Shown: positions 45,706 to 56,620 of the stretch, piece by piece
Layout: each line of letters begins with the position of its first letter
How positions within the stretch are numbered: the first letter of the stretch is position 1
Made by a program: the position numbers and the translations under genes
Assembly (NCBI GenBank): GCA_963931865.1
Contig: OZ007517.1
Span: forward strand, 827,268-891,267
Direction: 5' to 3'
DNA from: Axinella damicornis
Taxonomy: Eukaryota; Porifera; Demospongiae; Axinellida; Axinellidae
DNA: 64,000 nucleotides
Notes under the pieces: generated by a model
The model's input: the letters and a program-made list of their open reading frames with translations, nothing else
What the model was told of the DNA's origin: nothing
The model's database searches: none

Positions 45706-47970
45706 ACTCACTAGTCCGTAGGACCAGCTTCGTTCATTCTCTGTAGTGCAGTCAGCCACATACGCAAACACAATCGAAAACGTCACGGCAAACATACCCG
45801 ACAGGGCCACTGCCACAAAGTACGCACTGTATGATGAATGCAATAGTGTTACCATAACAACCAAGGTAACCATAGCAACATAAGCAACCAAAGTAACAAT
45901 TATGCACATACAGCACAGAGTTAGAATGGAACTAGGCCAATGTGCTATTTGAACTACGGGAGAGTTAGACCAATTAGCATCCACCAAGGGCGCATCGAGC
46001 CGCCGAAGGCGGCGAGAGGGCATGCAACTTCCTATAGCGCATGTATAGACGGCATAGTGCCGAGTGTTACTAAAAATAGCGTTTCCGGTTAAGCACGTGA
46101 AATTATTGCCCAACTACGGAACTGCAGGAACGAACTCCTACTGCACCCGCAACATCAATAGCCCAATTCGGGATACTCTCCTACTAAGGAGGTTACAAAG
46201 AAGAAGAAGAAGAAGAAGAAATTGGTGCACGGTTCGGTTACGGACGTTCAACGGAACTTATTCAAGGAAGATGAGTGCTACCGATGTCGGTACAGAAACG
46301 CCATCCAAGCGATCTCTAGCCCAAGTACTTCTTCAAGTCCGGGTAGCTCTCCTACCAGTGTAGCAGGCCAAGATTCGGAGAAAGTATCGCCGGATGCAAA
46401 CAACATTCGCTGCTCTCGACAACAGCACAACGGCTGTTGCATAAGTTGGAGGGAGGGAATGATAGCATCGAAAGGAGCTCACGCTAGGTAGCTAGGTCCT
46501 CGTCAAAGATGCTACAGACGGAATATCAGCCATCTCGATCGTAAGTACAAAAAGTGACCGCATAAGGGGCGCGCGTCTATGGTTCACGTGCTTATACAGT
46601 CCAAATTTGAATTCTATATTTAGTAACACTCAGCATTTTGCCGTCTATGTACGTTGCATGCCCTCTCGCCGCCTTCGGCGGCTCGATGCGCCCTTGCATC
46701 CACGCAGGTACAGGACTCACACATGACTCACTCATGCATTCACTCATGCATCACATGACTCACACATGACTCACTCATGCACTCACTCATGCACTCACAT
46801 GACTCACACATGACTCACTCATGCACTCACATGACTCACACATGACTCACTCATGCACTCACACACTCAAGGGTGGCAGTAGGCTGTGACTTACGTTGCA
46901 TTGATGAGGAGGATTGGGATGGGCGCACACGTGAAGAACACAGAGAGAAGAAGGAAGGACTTGCGTCCCCAGGCATCGGAGAGAGCTCCGATGAGGGGGG
47001 CAGAGAGAAAAGAGAGGATACCCTGGGGAGGGGGAAACAAGAATCACTGCTATAGGATGGCAAGGGTCACAAGACAGTCACATCTGACAATCTAAAATGA
47101 ATCAATTCCAGAGTGTCATTAGTGGTTCTAGGAGAGATTTGGCAGCAGCTGACCAAATAATGCTGTTCTCATCCCGGCCAAGTGCACACCATGGTCTCAA
47201 AGCCACGCCCTTCGCACACATCTGTGGACACCCTTACTTCTGATCCGCAAGCCCCAAAGCTCACCTCTGAGGCATTACAAGTGGCTAAAAGTATACAATG
47301 GGCTCGAACGGCACTGCTCACCTTAATCCCTTGGACGAGCCCATTCTTGAGAAATGTACCCGTAGGGAACGCCCTCTTAAGCGCCTGTCAAAGATACAAG
47401 GTTGTCACATGCACAATTGAACATGGTTCTGAAAACTTGGTGTGGGTAAGCCCCTGTTAATCAGTTCCTACCTGGATTGTAGGTGAGGTCAGAAGTCCCC
47501 ATGCAAAGAATTCGAGGAAAATGACTATAGTGGCGTGGACAACACTTGGTTTCCCGTAACCCTGTAGGGGAAGAAACAAAGATATACCACAGAGGAATAA
47601 TCGAACACTCGTCTTTGCACTTGTATTACTAGGATAGCAGTTAGTTAGGGTCCCGGGCCCTTCACTCACGGGCGGAGGTGGTGGAGCAAGCAATCAAGTT
47701 AGGTGCATGTGTACTGCTAGTACTGATGCCCATACTCAGTGGTCCCCACCCTCCCTCCCAGCCTAATTTCCTTTGATACGGACATTATGTTCTTTGATAC
47801 ACTGTCATAATGTTATCTCTTCCCCCTCCTTCCCTGTCCACGGAAAACTGTACACTTACATCCAAGGTTTCACAGCCATCAACGGGAGATACCACCCTCC
47901 GGCTCCGTCTTGAAGAACTGAACATCAATCTCAGCTTTTTCAGCGTTCTGTTCTTTCTAATTGTATCCAT
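41550..47970 (-). CDS. MFSD14/HIAT1-type MFS transporter, 10 exons
   Basis: Major facilitator protein of the tetracycline-transporter-like group (MFSD14A/B, formerly HIAT1). The substrate is not established; it is a multi-pass protein of intracellular membranes. Exons: 47970-47860, 47561-47472, 47384-47322, 47022-46895, 45826-45712, 45548-45324, 44467-44354, 44268-44084, 43171-42877, 41732-41550; 502 residues (human about 490). Clear blocks: VHATIVIFLEFFAWGLLTSP (TM1), LSFLSAPLIGALSDAWGRKS (the MFS loop motif after TM2), GMFAVTFSIVFAYVADCT, SISWEQADPF, FLSYLPEAGQYSCFFLYLR, IYPAISALVSKNADAEQQG, GILTGMRGLCNGLGPAIFG. All phases close. The start ATG faces LMBRD2. A 712-bp transposon sits in intron 4 and other repeats in introns 6 and 9. 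Confidence 0.94.
41950..42545 (+). mobile_element. Roughly 0.6-kb element with internal 30-bp repeats, copy 1
   Basis: The element begins near AAGATTTTAACGTG (41950) and ends near GCTCAGCTACTTGTA (42540). Between 42120 and 42440 the words GAAGCGGACGCAATCGGGGA and GCAGCAG repeat about ten times. A second, shorter copy in opposite orientation lies at 54925-55335. Shared ends: TGACGGAAGTGGGA, GACGCACGACCTTC and TTGAACTCCGCG. No transposase frame is present. Confidence 0.78.
44497..45210. mobile_element. Cluster of inverted-repeat elements in MFSD14 intron 6
   Basis: Two nearly complete copies (44497-44712, 44801-45045) and a partial one (about 45090-45205). Each begins GAAGCTGGGATTTGCACCAT or a close variant and ends with its reverse complement near CCCAGCTTCGTATCTC; the middle has AAAAATCGCACTCGACCAAA. 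Another copy is at 3078-3330 in Wntless intron 7. No coding frames, so it is a MITE-like family. Confidence 0.85.
45638..45705. repeat. (TC)n(TG)n microsatellite
   Basis: A pure TC run of about 50 bp passes into TG beside the exon 5 donor of MFSD14. Other simple repeats: (CT)n 2041-2083; TCTA 2384-2472; (CA)n 2536-2597, 48431-48510, 53092-53171 and 53967-54008; (GT)n 23533-23620. Confidence 0.9.
45985..46696. mobile_element. 712-bp hAT-like element with TIRs and target duplication
   Basis: The ends are exact inverted repeats (CAAGGGCGCATCGAGCCGCC on the left; the complement ends the right side). The inverted homology goes on for about 90 bp with gaps, through GACGGCATAGTGCCGAGTGT. CATCCAC (7 bp; GCATCCAC if one end base is shared) stands on both sides, a target duplication. 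The inside holds a weak open frame (46064-46363) with an AAG run, but no transposase. It lies in MFSD14 intron 4. TIR start and duplication length suggest hAT; this is inference. Confidence 0.88.
46710..46865. repeat. ACTCATGCACTCACATGACTC repeats
   Basis: Short direct repeats of ACTCACACATGACTCACTCA and ACTCATGCACTCACATG, about four to five turns, just outside the right end of the 712-bp element and upstream of the exon 4 donor of MFSD14. Confidence 0.75.
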
Positions 47971-48158
47971 CTGCTGCGCTAGCTGCCTACCGAACTATCC
48001 CGTCATCGCCAATCGCCTTTGGCATGAATCAAATTTTTCTTAATTTATTTTCGCAGATTTAGAATATAAACAAACTTTAAATTTTCACATCGCTAATTTC
48101 CCGTTCGGTTAATTAGATACAGTTGTTTGAATGTGCAGTGAGCTCATGAGGGCTAGGG
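47971..48158. promoter_or_regulatory. Shared promoter region, MFSD14-type / LMBRD2
   Basis: Only 187 bp lie between the two divergent start codons. The stretch is AT-rich in the middle (48030-48090), while both flanks are more balanced. No TATA box or known factor site stands out. Confidence 0.6.
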
Positions 48159-51100
48159 ATGGAAGGCATCTCGAGAATTAGTGCGCCCATAATTCTCTGC
48201 CTAGAGTTTACGTTTGCCCTTCTATTGGCCACGTATCTGCTTTACAAGTATGGCAACTTTCGGAAACAGAACCCGTTCGTGACAGGCTGCACTCTGACAG
48301 TTTGGTTCCTGAGCTTTGTGATAATCTTTCTGCTACCCGTAGACGTCTCGTCTGTAAGTGCACTCGTATGTGTGTGTGTGTGTATGTGCGTGCTGGTGGT
48401 CAAGTTGCAATTCTTAGTCTCATTACAGATTCACACACACGCACACACACACACACACACACACACGCGCACACACACACACATATGCACACACACACAC
48501 ACACACACCACCTACTCACACACACCACATAGGCATTTTACCAGCTTTGTTTAAGCAAGCCAGTAGACATCAGTGACCATGACGCATCAGGATCAGGGGT
48601 TGCCAGCAACAGTAGCAACCTCACTTGTTCTGGGTACGTGTGCACTAGCACTATGCCAGAGTTCCTGGCCAAGTTCTGCAGCAATAGCCACTGCTTCCAG
48701 CCCTACTCCTTTGTGTGCCCGCTCCCCCTCAAGATCCTCTGGTATATCATCTACTGGCTCTTCTTTGTCCTGTCCTGGTAAGTGATATTGATCTTAATCA
48801 TCGTACACGATCATGAAGGAGGACTAAGGCTGTGGACCTGTGATGGTTTTCAGTTGCCATGGTACTTGTTTATTCGGCTTCTACTACAGACTATATAGTA
48901 CTCAGTATCAGCTCTGTCATCTTACCAGAAGTGTTTCACTCACCTAGGAGTATTGGTTGCATATTCATAGCTTGCCTACCCAGGAGATAATGGATGACGA
49001 AGAACTCCCTCCCTCCCTCCCTCCCTCCCTCCCTCCCTCCCTCCCTCCCTCCCTCCCTCCCTCCCCTCCCTCCCTCCCTCCCTCCCTCCCTCCCTCCCTC
49101 CCTCCCTCCCTCCCTCCCCTACCTCACTTCCCCTTCCTCCCCTCCCTCCCCTCCCACCCTCCCCTCTCCCCTCCTTCACCTCACTTCTCCCTCTCCTCTC
49201 CCCTCCCATCCCTCCATTTCCTCTCCTTTACCTCCCTCCCCTCCTTCTCCCTCCATCCCCTCTCTCTCCCCTCCCTCTCCTCTCTCTCCCGACCTCCCCC
49301 CCTACACACACGCAGGATTGTTCTGCCTCTTGGCCAGTCGTACGTACTTGCGAGCTACTTCAGCGTTTGGAAGCGAATCCTAAGAGCACTGATTGAAAAT
49401 GCCATCTTCTACATCACGTTCCTCATCATCTTCGCCGTGCTCTTTGTCTACCTGGTGATCTTGAAGAAATTCGTCGCACTGTGAGTAATCATATAAAGGG
49501 CTTCTTTGGCGAAGCAACACAGTCAATTTCCATTGCGTTTGAACGTTGCGTGTGCTAGTGTTATAGCTATGTAGCTCCTGTGGGTGGAGCTTCACGGAAG
49601 CAACACCACCCAGAATACGCTAGAGTCCAGAAGCTGTGTGGGCCATTTGCTTGAGCCTCATGTTGCAGAAGCAGTTTCCATCACAATCCACCGTGCACGC
49701 CATGATCGAGCGCAACAGATATTGACTGTAAGACTTGCAATGGCAGTGGTGCATACCATTGTCCCCCTGTTGCTGCCTACAGTGGATTTTTTCAATGTCG
49801 AACGATCGCCCGCAATTTTTAAACTGCACCCCCTCTCTCGCCCTCAGGGAGAACACCCCCTTCCTTATCGCCACCGCCTCCAACACGTGGGGACTGCTTA
49901 TTCTTTCCTTGCTGTTGGGCTACGGGTTGGTTGAGGTGCCCCGTACGCTGTGGAACGCCTCGCGAAGGACCTACAGCCTCAACCACTGCTACTTCAAGGC
50001 TGCCAAGCTGTACATGGACATGACTGAAGCAGATGAGAAATTGAAGGAGGCAGTAGAGGTATGTGCTGTTTGAGCTGGGGGTGAGAATGAAGTATGGCTG
50101 TGTACACTGAGAGGTGTGTGTTTGGGGGTTGGGGAGGGTGCGTCTGTACTGTTTCCATGTGTTGGGACATTCATAAAATTCCTGTGTGTGTGTACTTGGA
50201 AATTGATCCATTCAGCCTAAATGGAAGTGTGAAGCCTTCTGATAGCAGCCACCAATAGCTAGATCCAGCCCTGAGCAGCATGAAAATAAACACCCTCCCT
50301 CCCTCAGCGTGTGCAGAAGGTGTCCCAGAGGCTGCACTACAATGATCCTCTGCGACGGTACATCGACATCGTCATCAAGAAGTTCCCTGAGGACCTGCGC
50401 AAGGAGTTCAGCCAAGGGCACGATGACTATGATGACTTCAGGGGAGGCACAGAGGATGCGCTGTCGAAGAGCTCCCTTGAGTCTCTCCTCAAGAAGTCGA
50501 TGAAGGCAGTACGATTGTCAAATAGCACCAGGATGTGAGTGTCCCCCTTCACCTGTCCTCTCCTGCTGCCCTCCTCCCCTCCTCTCCTGCCCTCGCCCCC
50601 TTTCTCCTCCACCTCTCCCCACTCCTCCTCCCCTCTTCTCTCCTCCTCTTGTCCCTTCCATAGGCTTCAAACTTTGTCAGATTCAATGCACACACACACA
50701 AGTAGCCCTACAGTATGCAACAAAAAGCTGGGGAGGAGCCTGCGAACAAGGCTACTCACCGAACAACACACACACGTACATGCACATACACGCGCATACC
50801 ACACACACATGTAATACACATGCACATCCACACACACACACACACACACACTCATGCTAGTCACTGGCTGGCTCTGACTGATCAGACTCTGGATTTGGAA
50901 GACAAAGAACTGAATGCCGGGTCTCACCAGAGGTATGCCTATCAGCTTCTCAATGTGAGCAACTCCAATGAACCCCAATCAATTCATTCCTTCCAGGTGC
51001 TTCAAGTCTTCGGTGAGGCCACCTATGACTGCCTGGTACAACAAGTGGCTGCCTTATTTGGGTAGGTATACAGTTGTATTGCACTGGACTGCAGGCTGTT

Positions 51101-53092
51101 TCATTCCCAGGCCACACCCACCTCCACTTCTGCCATATTGCATACGATGCAGGACTGAGGTTTAAAACCCTTTTGTCACCAAGCCCCAGGTTTAACACTT
51201 TTGTCACCAAACCCCAGGTTTAACCCTTTTGTCACCAAACCTTGCTTGGAGTCGGTACTGGTATACATATATGCCTTGTACCGAAAGAGAATGAAGCTGA
51301 TTATGGTCACCAGGCAGCTCAGCTAGGAGTGGATTCCTTTGTTTTTGTCTCGGCGCCGAAGCGCCGAGACACAGTGCTGGGTACGTACACGTCTGTCTGT
51401 CCACGTCCACGTGGCCACATAGTTTGAGCGCATGCGCGACAGATTTTACTAACTAGCTAGTTGGCGTAATTGGGGCGAGCGTGAGCGAGCCCCACATAGA
51501 CGAGTTCAATGTGAATTTTCTTTATTTCTATATTTCTATATATATATATATCGTACGTCGTGCCGTAAATCACTTCCTGCTCGTATTTTGCGTGTTCTTG
51601 CGTCATACGTTATTTCCAAACTGAGTTCACTTCCTGCTCGTGCGTTGATATCGTCCAACTGAGACGCGAACTATGAACAGTCTACCTCAACAAGGCCTTG
51701 CAAGGATGGAGACTATAGTGGGGCGGTGAGTGGCTAAAGCATTTCATGAAGACGGGGAGAGCGCTTCAGTGAGACCAAGGGAGGTGATCCTCCTTGAACT
51801 CACAATCCCCTATAACTCGCCGGAGTCCCTTTCAAATGCTAAGCCATGCAACTGCTCAGAGGATGGGAAGTTGACTGCCCTGCACACGGTAACACTAAAC
51901 TCACTGTGACCAGTCATGACAGATCTGGCATCAGCAGAGAACGAGGAAGTCATCCTCGGTGGCAACAACAGAGACAGAGACCGCTCCTGGACCTACCTGC
52001 CAGACTGCTTCAACGCTGTGAAGTGCATGCACGAGTGTCATAACTTCTGGTGTGATCTGTGTCGTTAAGTTGTGTTATGCTCCCCGTCAGACTCACATTC
52101 TGATGACATGCACATGCAACTGCTCCATGCACATTCAGCACAATGTCATGCAACTGTTCCATGCAAATTCAGCACCTGCATGTACTCGCTCACGCTCGCC
52201 CCACAATGTTCTGCATTCATCTAGTATTTATGTATGTGCATGTGGCCGCACCTTACAAGTATCTAGCTGTAAGTACGTAGCTAGCAGCCGAGAAAGGCAA
52301 CGGCAAAGAAGGCAACAAGAGAGAGAGAGCAACGACTACAAGCTGACCGAGAGAGGAGACAATTGAGGAGGCAACGAGAGAGTCAGGAACAGAGAGAGCA
52401 ACGGCATGTGGCCACCCTACTGCGCTAGACAAAGAGTCAAGATCATGTGAGATTTCAGCAAGAGAGGCTAAAACAACAAGAAGTCGGATTACAAGGTATA
52501 CGCAAGAATGATCGTCTGAGAAGCGCCAAGAACGCAGACTATACAAGCGGACTGAGAAAGACTACGGCAAAGAAAGCCTGAACAAGAGAGTCCGGAACAG
52601 AGAGAGCAACGACTACAAGCTGACCGAGACAGGAGACGGCTAAGAAGGCCATAGTCTAAGTCTTCTCTTCAAGCCACTTTGTCTGTGTGCTCACGTATAC
52701 TTTTTTTAGTCAAAGTCAAAGGTATGACCAGTGCTCCTTTCATTGAAGTTTGTCCATCATAATTATGTGTCTATTGGTGCAACAAATTGTGACGTGTTTG
52801 CCTGTTGACACACTAAAGTCTTTCATCAGTACGGCAGCATGCGCCAAGAGCTATAGCTAGCTAGCTAGCTACCAAGCAAACATCTGTAGTGTCCAACACT
52901 TGTATCAGTCTTGCAAGCAAACCGCCGAGACAATTTTTCCAAAAAGACGCCTTGTTACTGCTGTTGCTATCTTGTAGCTTGCATGTAGTGGACCAATTAG
53001 TTTTACAAGGTGAAAACAATCCTGGTATGTGTACATACATGATTAATACGATTGTACTTGTGACTCATAATGCATGTGCACACACGTACACA

Positions 53093-53173
<81 letters not shown>

Positions 53174-53964
53174 ACACACTCACACACACATGCACACACC
53201 TCAACGCTAGAATGGTATTGGAAGCTGTGGTTCCAGCCGTGGGTATACCGGTTCTTGGCCGTCTCCCTTGCTCTCCTCTCGCTGGTCATTGTGTGGTGCG
53301 AGGTGACCTTCAGCATTCAGCAGGTGCAACTCTCCCTCTTCGCGTTCCTTGTCTACAGCTGGCACAACGTGAGCAACTACATCGCTGTGGAGGTAAGTGG
53401 CTCCGTGGAAAGTGTTCATGATGTGGTAGGTGGACGGCATTCATGGTATGATACATGTAGATGGATGGCATACAATGTACTCTCTGTTCTTGAGGCATGA
53501 TGTATTGCGTGTCCACCACACACACATGCACACACACCACACACACACACACACACATGCACACACACCACACACACATGCACACACATGCCCACATCAT
53601 ACACATACGTGTACACACACACACAGATTCTCTCCGTTATGATCGTAGCCTACCTGAGCATATGTGCCTACTTCACAGTCTTCAGGATACGCATATTCAA
53701 CCTCTACTACCTGGCCCCCCGTCACTCCACTGACGAATACAGCCTCCTCTTCAGTTGTGTGTAAGTCCCGTCCCCCCGCCATTCCACCAATGGAGTAGTT
53801 GCTATTGTGCTTGGCTGTGTAGTGTTGTCATGGTTTCTACCCAGTGTAACACCTGCTGAGTGAGGGTAGGACGTACTGCATGACCTGCCTACAGCAGCCG
53901 TGCATGGTGCGTAGTGCCACACTGGTGGGTGTGGTTCATGTTCTTCTTCCACCTCCCCCTCCCC

Positions 53965-54012
<48 letters not shown>

Positions 54013-56121
54013 CCTGAGTCGTCTGGCACTACCCATCTGCCTGAACTACCTCTATCTAATCCAGGTGGTCCAACTGGAACAGCATGATGACAACATGGAG
54101 GTGCCAAAGACTGCCTTCGCCTTTGTAAGTCTTGTAGCCCCTTCTTGGAGCTCACTGGGGAGTGATGATTGTCATGCCCACCCCACAGCCTCCTCCCTCA
54201 TACCCTCCTCCCTCGTCTCCACCCCTCCTTCCTCACATCTCTATACCTTCCCACTCCTCCTCCCTCAAACCCTCCCAACCCCCCTTCTCGCACCCTCTCC
54301 GCGGTTTGCACCCTCCTTCCTCATCCTCCCTCACACTCTCCACCTCCTCCATCACACTGTCCTCCCTCATACCCTCCCACTCATGCACACACAACCAAAT
54401 ACTCATACCTTTGTACACTTACAGACTCCACACATATACAATAACATTCCTCCCCCCTCCCTTCACACACACACGACAATCACATCCCCCACCCTCCACA
54501 CACACACACACACGCACACGCACACACAGGCCACAGGTAACACGGATCTCATCCCCTGGCTAACGAGCTACTTCTACATCTACTACCCTGCACTAATCAT
54601 CCTGGTGTGCATTGCAACCCTCCTCAGTCTCGGCACGCGCCTCGTCTCCCTGCTTGGCTACCAGAAATTCATTGGAGAGGACGACTTCTCTGCAGACTAC
54701 ATTGATGAGGGGAAGACCCTCATGAAACGAGGTGGGGAAATAATTGGAGAACCAGCTATCTTATAATGAATGGATGATTCAAGCCTTAATTTCTGTTCAA
54801 GGGAGGACAAAATTGCAGCATGGAAAAGCAAGCCCCCCCCCCCCAAATGAACCCCCTGCAAATGAACCCTGCAAGAATAGTTCTATGGACAGAATTTATG
54901 GTTTGATGTGACCGAACAATTAATACTACAAGTAGCTTCACTCAGCTACTTCCCCCTCGTTTGCCTACGTGAGTAATCCGGCGCTGGACAGCTCTCTGTG
55001 CAGAGCTGCTGCTCCCCGATTGCATCGATCCGCTTCAACTGCATGCTGCTCCCCGCTTGCGTCCCCGCTTAACTGCTGCTCCCCGATTGTGTCCGCTTCA
55101 GCTACTACTCACCGCTTGCGTCCACTTCAGTCCGCTTCAACGGCTCCCTGATTGCGTCCGCTTCGGCTGCTGCTCCCCGATTTTAGCCCTAGCTGTTCCA
55201 GCCCATGCCCAATGTTCTCGAACATTCTCCGCGGAGTTCGAGGTTCAGAAGTACGAAGGTCGTGCGTCACTAGTCTAGTGCCGCCCCACGAACATCCCAC
55301 TTCCGTCACACACACACAGACACACATTAAAATCTTAATATGTTGATGACCAGGATCCTGGAATGTTATACAGTATGTTGGGACTCTGACCTTTTCATGA
55401 CCTTTGATCTGCTGCCCTCCAGAGAGAAGACTCAGAGAAAGAAACCTTCGAGAGCACGGCAAGGCCATGGTGAGTGGGTCACTAAAGAGGCCACGATCCT
55501 ACTCAGCTGGATTGAGAGTTCCTGATATCACTGGCCATTGTTGTCTTATTTAGCCTCGTTCCTGCTTCCAGTATTTGCTTGCTTGCATACCCCAAAAGAT
55601 CAATTGTTACGACAAATGCAAGTGATCAAAACTGGGCGGGGTAGGAGGGCCCAGAAATGATGGGTACAGTACCAGCCTCGTTCCCAGGCCCGAGAGGGGA
55701 ATGAGGCTGGTACAATACCAGGCCGGGTGCTGACAATGAGCTTCAGTCTCTTCTCTTTCTTGACACACAACTGTAGCCCCGTGAACAACTGCCATTTCAG
55801 CTGTTACGAGAATCTCGAGTCAACAGTCTTTATTCTAATGCAAGGAGAAACAAGCCACATGCCACACCCACACCAAGTCCCCAGGAAGACCCCTCTGTCT
55901 TGGGCCGTTTTGTCAGCAAAGCCAAGAGAGTTGCCTTCAAGAGCAAGACTACAATATCAGCCAGATACCACTCGGCTCGAGGAAAGGAGAAGGAAGACAC
56001 ACTGGAGCTACTGCCTGACTCGGGATCAGCAGAAGATATGCCTGGACGCAGCATTAGCACTGCAGGCACCAGAACAACAAGCTTTAGAGAACCCCCTCGG
56101 GACATCTTCGACGACATATAG
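48159..56121 (+). CDS. LMBRD2: LMBRD2, LMBR1-domain multi-pass membrane protein, 13 exons
   Basis: LMBRD2 belongs to the LMBR1-like family of nine-pass membrane proteins and has been tied to GPCR signalling; its exact activity is not settled. Exons: 48159-48353, 48545-48777, 49316-49480, 49848-50058, 50308-50534, 50861-50932, 50997-51061, 53211-53392, 53627-53760, 54010-54124, 54530-54731, 55423-55469, 55801-56121; 722 residues (human 695). Matching blocks: LLYKYGNFRKQNPFV, LLPVDVS, KRILRALIENAIFY, ATASNTWGLL..LLLGYGLVEVPR, YFKAAKLYM, YNDPLRRYIDIV, EWYWKLWFQPWVYRFLAV, FRIRIFNLYYLAPRHSTD, YFYIYYPALIILVCIATLLS, LGTRLVSLLGYQKFIGEDD, a basic tail, and the very end REPPRDIFDDI. Phases close at all junctions. 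Exons 6 and 7 are small and least certain. Confidence 0.94.
49000..49300. repeat. (CCCT)n and pyrimidine tract in LMBRD2 intron 2
   Basis: A CCCT run (about 49004-49117) is followed by impure CCCTCC up to the exon 3 acceptor. The frames here (PPSLPPSL) are not coding. Confidence 0.88.
51470..52690. mobile_element. Decayed repeat-rich insertion in LMBRD2 intron 7
   Basis: This part of a 2.1-kb intron holds GGGGCGAGCGTGAGCGAG near 51475 and its reverse complement near 52190, plus 52015-52230, which resembles 8300-8515. From 52290 to 52640 GAGAGAGCAACGACTACAAG and GACCGAGA-GGAGAC-type words recur two to three times and would read as Arg/Glu/Gln-rich peptide in broken frames. A 24-bp hairpin (GTCTCGGCGCCG plus its complement) lies at 51347-51370. 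No intact gene is seen. Confidence 0.6.
54160..54529. repeat. Pyrimidine-rich LMBRD2 intron 10
   Basis: CCTCCCTCATACCCTCC-type imperfect repeats pass into (CA)n before the exon 11 acceptor. Open frames here have no known domain. Confidence 0.75.
54925..55335 (-). mobile_element. Element with internal 30-bp repeats, copy 2
   Basis: Inverse orientation to 41950-42545. It starts ACAAGTAGCTTCACTCAGCT and ends near CACACATTAAAATCTT. Inside, GCTGCTCCCCGATT and GCGTCCGCTTC recur about six times. It also carries CCGCGGAGTTCGAGGTTCAG and GGTCGTGCGTCACTAGTCTA, matching copy 1. It lies in LMBRD2 intron 11 and has no coding gene. Confidence 0.78.
55550..55715. mobile_element. Hairpin-family copies in LMBRD2 intron 12
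   Basis: TAGCCTCGTTCCTGCTTCCA with a distant GATCAAAACTGGGCGGGG-like arm, then a compact copy GCCTCGTTCCCAGGCC..GGGAATGAGGC at 55676-55706. Further compact copies elsewhere: 2239-2270, 6928-6960, 22668-22706, 32536-32572, 36160-36215, 40967-41006, 42790-42827 and 56233-56390. Confidence 0.7.
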
Positions 56122-56620
56122 CAGTATAGTATAAATTTTATATTGTGGTCGTCAGTTTTGTGTATACATCAGATTCTTTGCATAATTATGGTTGTAATTC
56201 TTGGTGCCATGCACAAACATATCACCACCATTCCCAGGCTATTGAAGACTTAGTCTCATTCCCAGACGTTCACGCCCACCGGGGCCGGGTGCATGCTCGT
56301 AGATGGGGCTGGGCACCAGACTAATTGGAGGCATGCTGTGAATGGAATGGAACGTGAAGTTGAGTAGTGGGTGGTCTGGGAATGAGGCTAGAGTCATAAG
56401 CCAATTCACTCATCATAAAACCATAGAAATGCATACAGCACAGTGCGGAGAAAGGAGGCTTACAAATACAAAACTAAATGGGTAGACAGTGGGAAATGCA
56501 GGGAAAATAAACTCAGTGACAGAGAGAAAGCTACCATCTATTGCACACACACAGATGGAAGATAACATGAGAATGGAATAAAAGCTGGTGATTGTAAACC
56601 GAGCCTGGATGAAGTAAACA
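56122..56620. other. LMBRD2 / unknown ORF convergent 3' region
   Basis: 499 bp between two converging stop codons. AATAAA words for LMBRD2 (+) lie at 56506-56511 and 56577-56582; the latter is 39 bp from the end of the opposing frame. No clear AATAAA was found on the minus strand. It also holds diverged CATTCCCAGAC hairpin pieces at 56233-56390. Confidence 0.55.

Noticed and set aside
46064..46491. Transposase gene inside the 712-bp element
   Set aside because: The frames are short, with an AAG-run Arg stretch and no DDE or zinc-finger features; the element is treated as non-autonomous.
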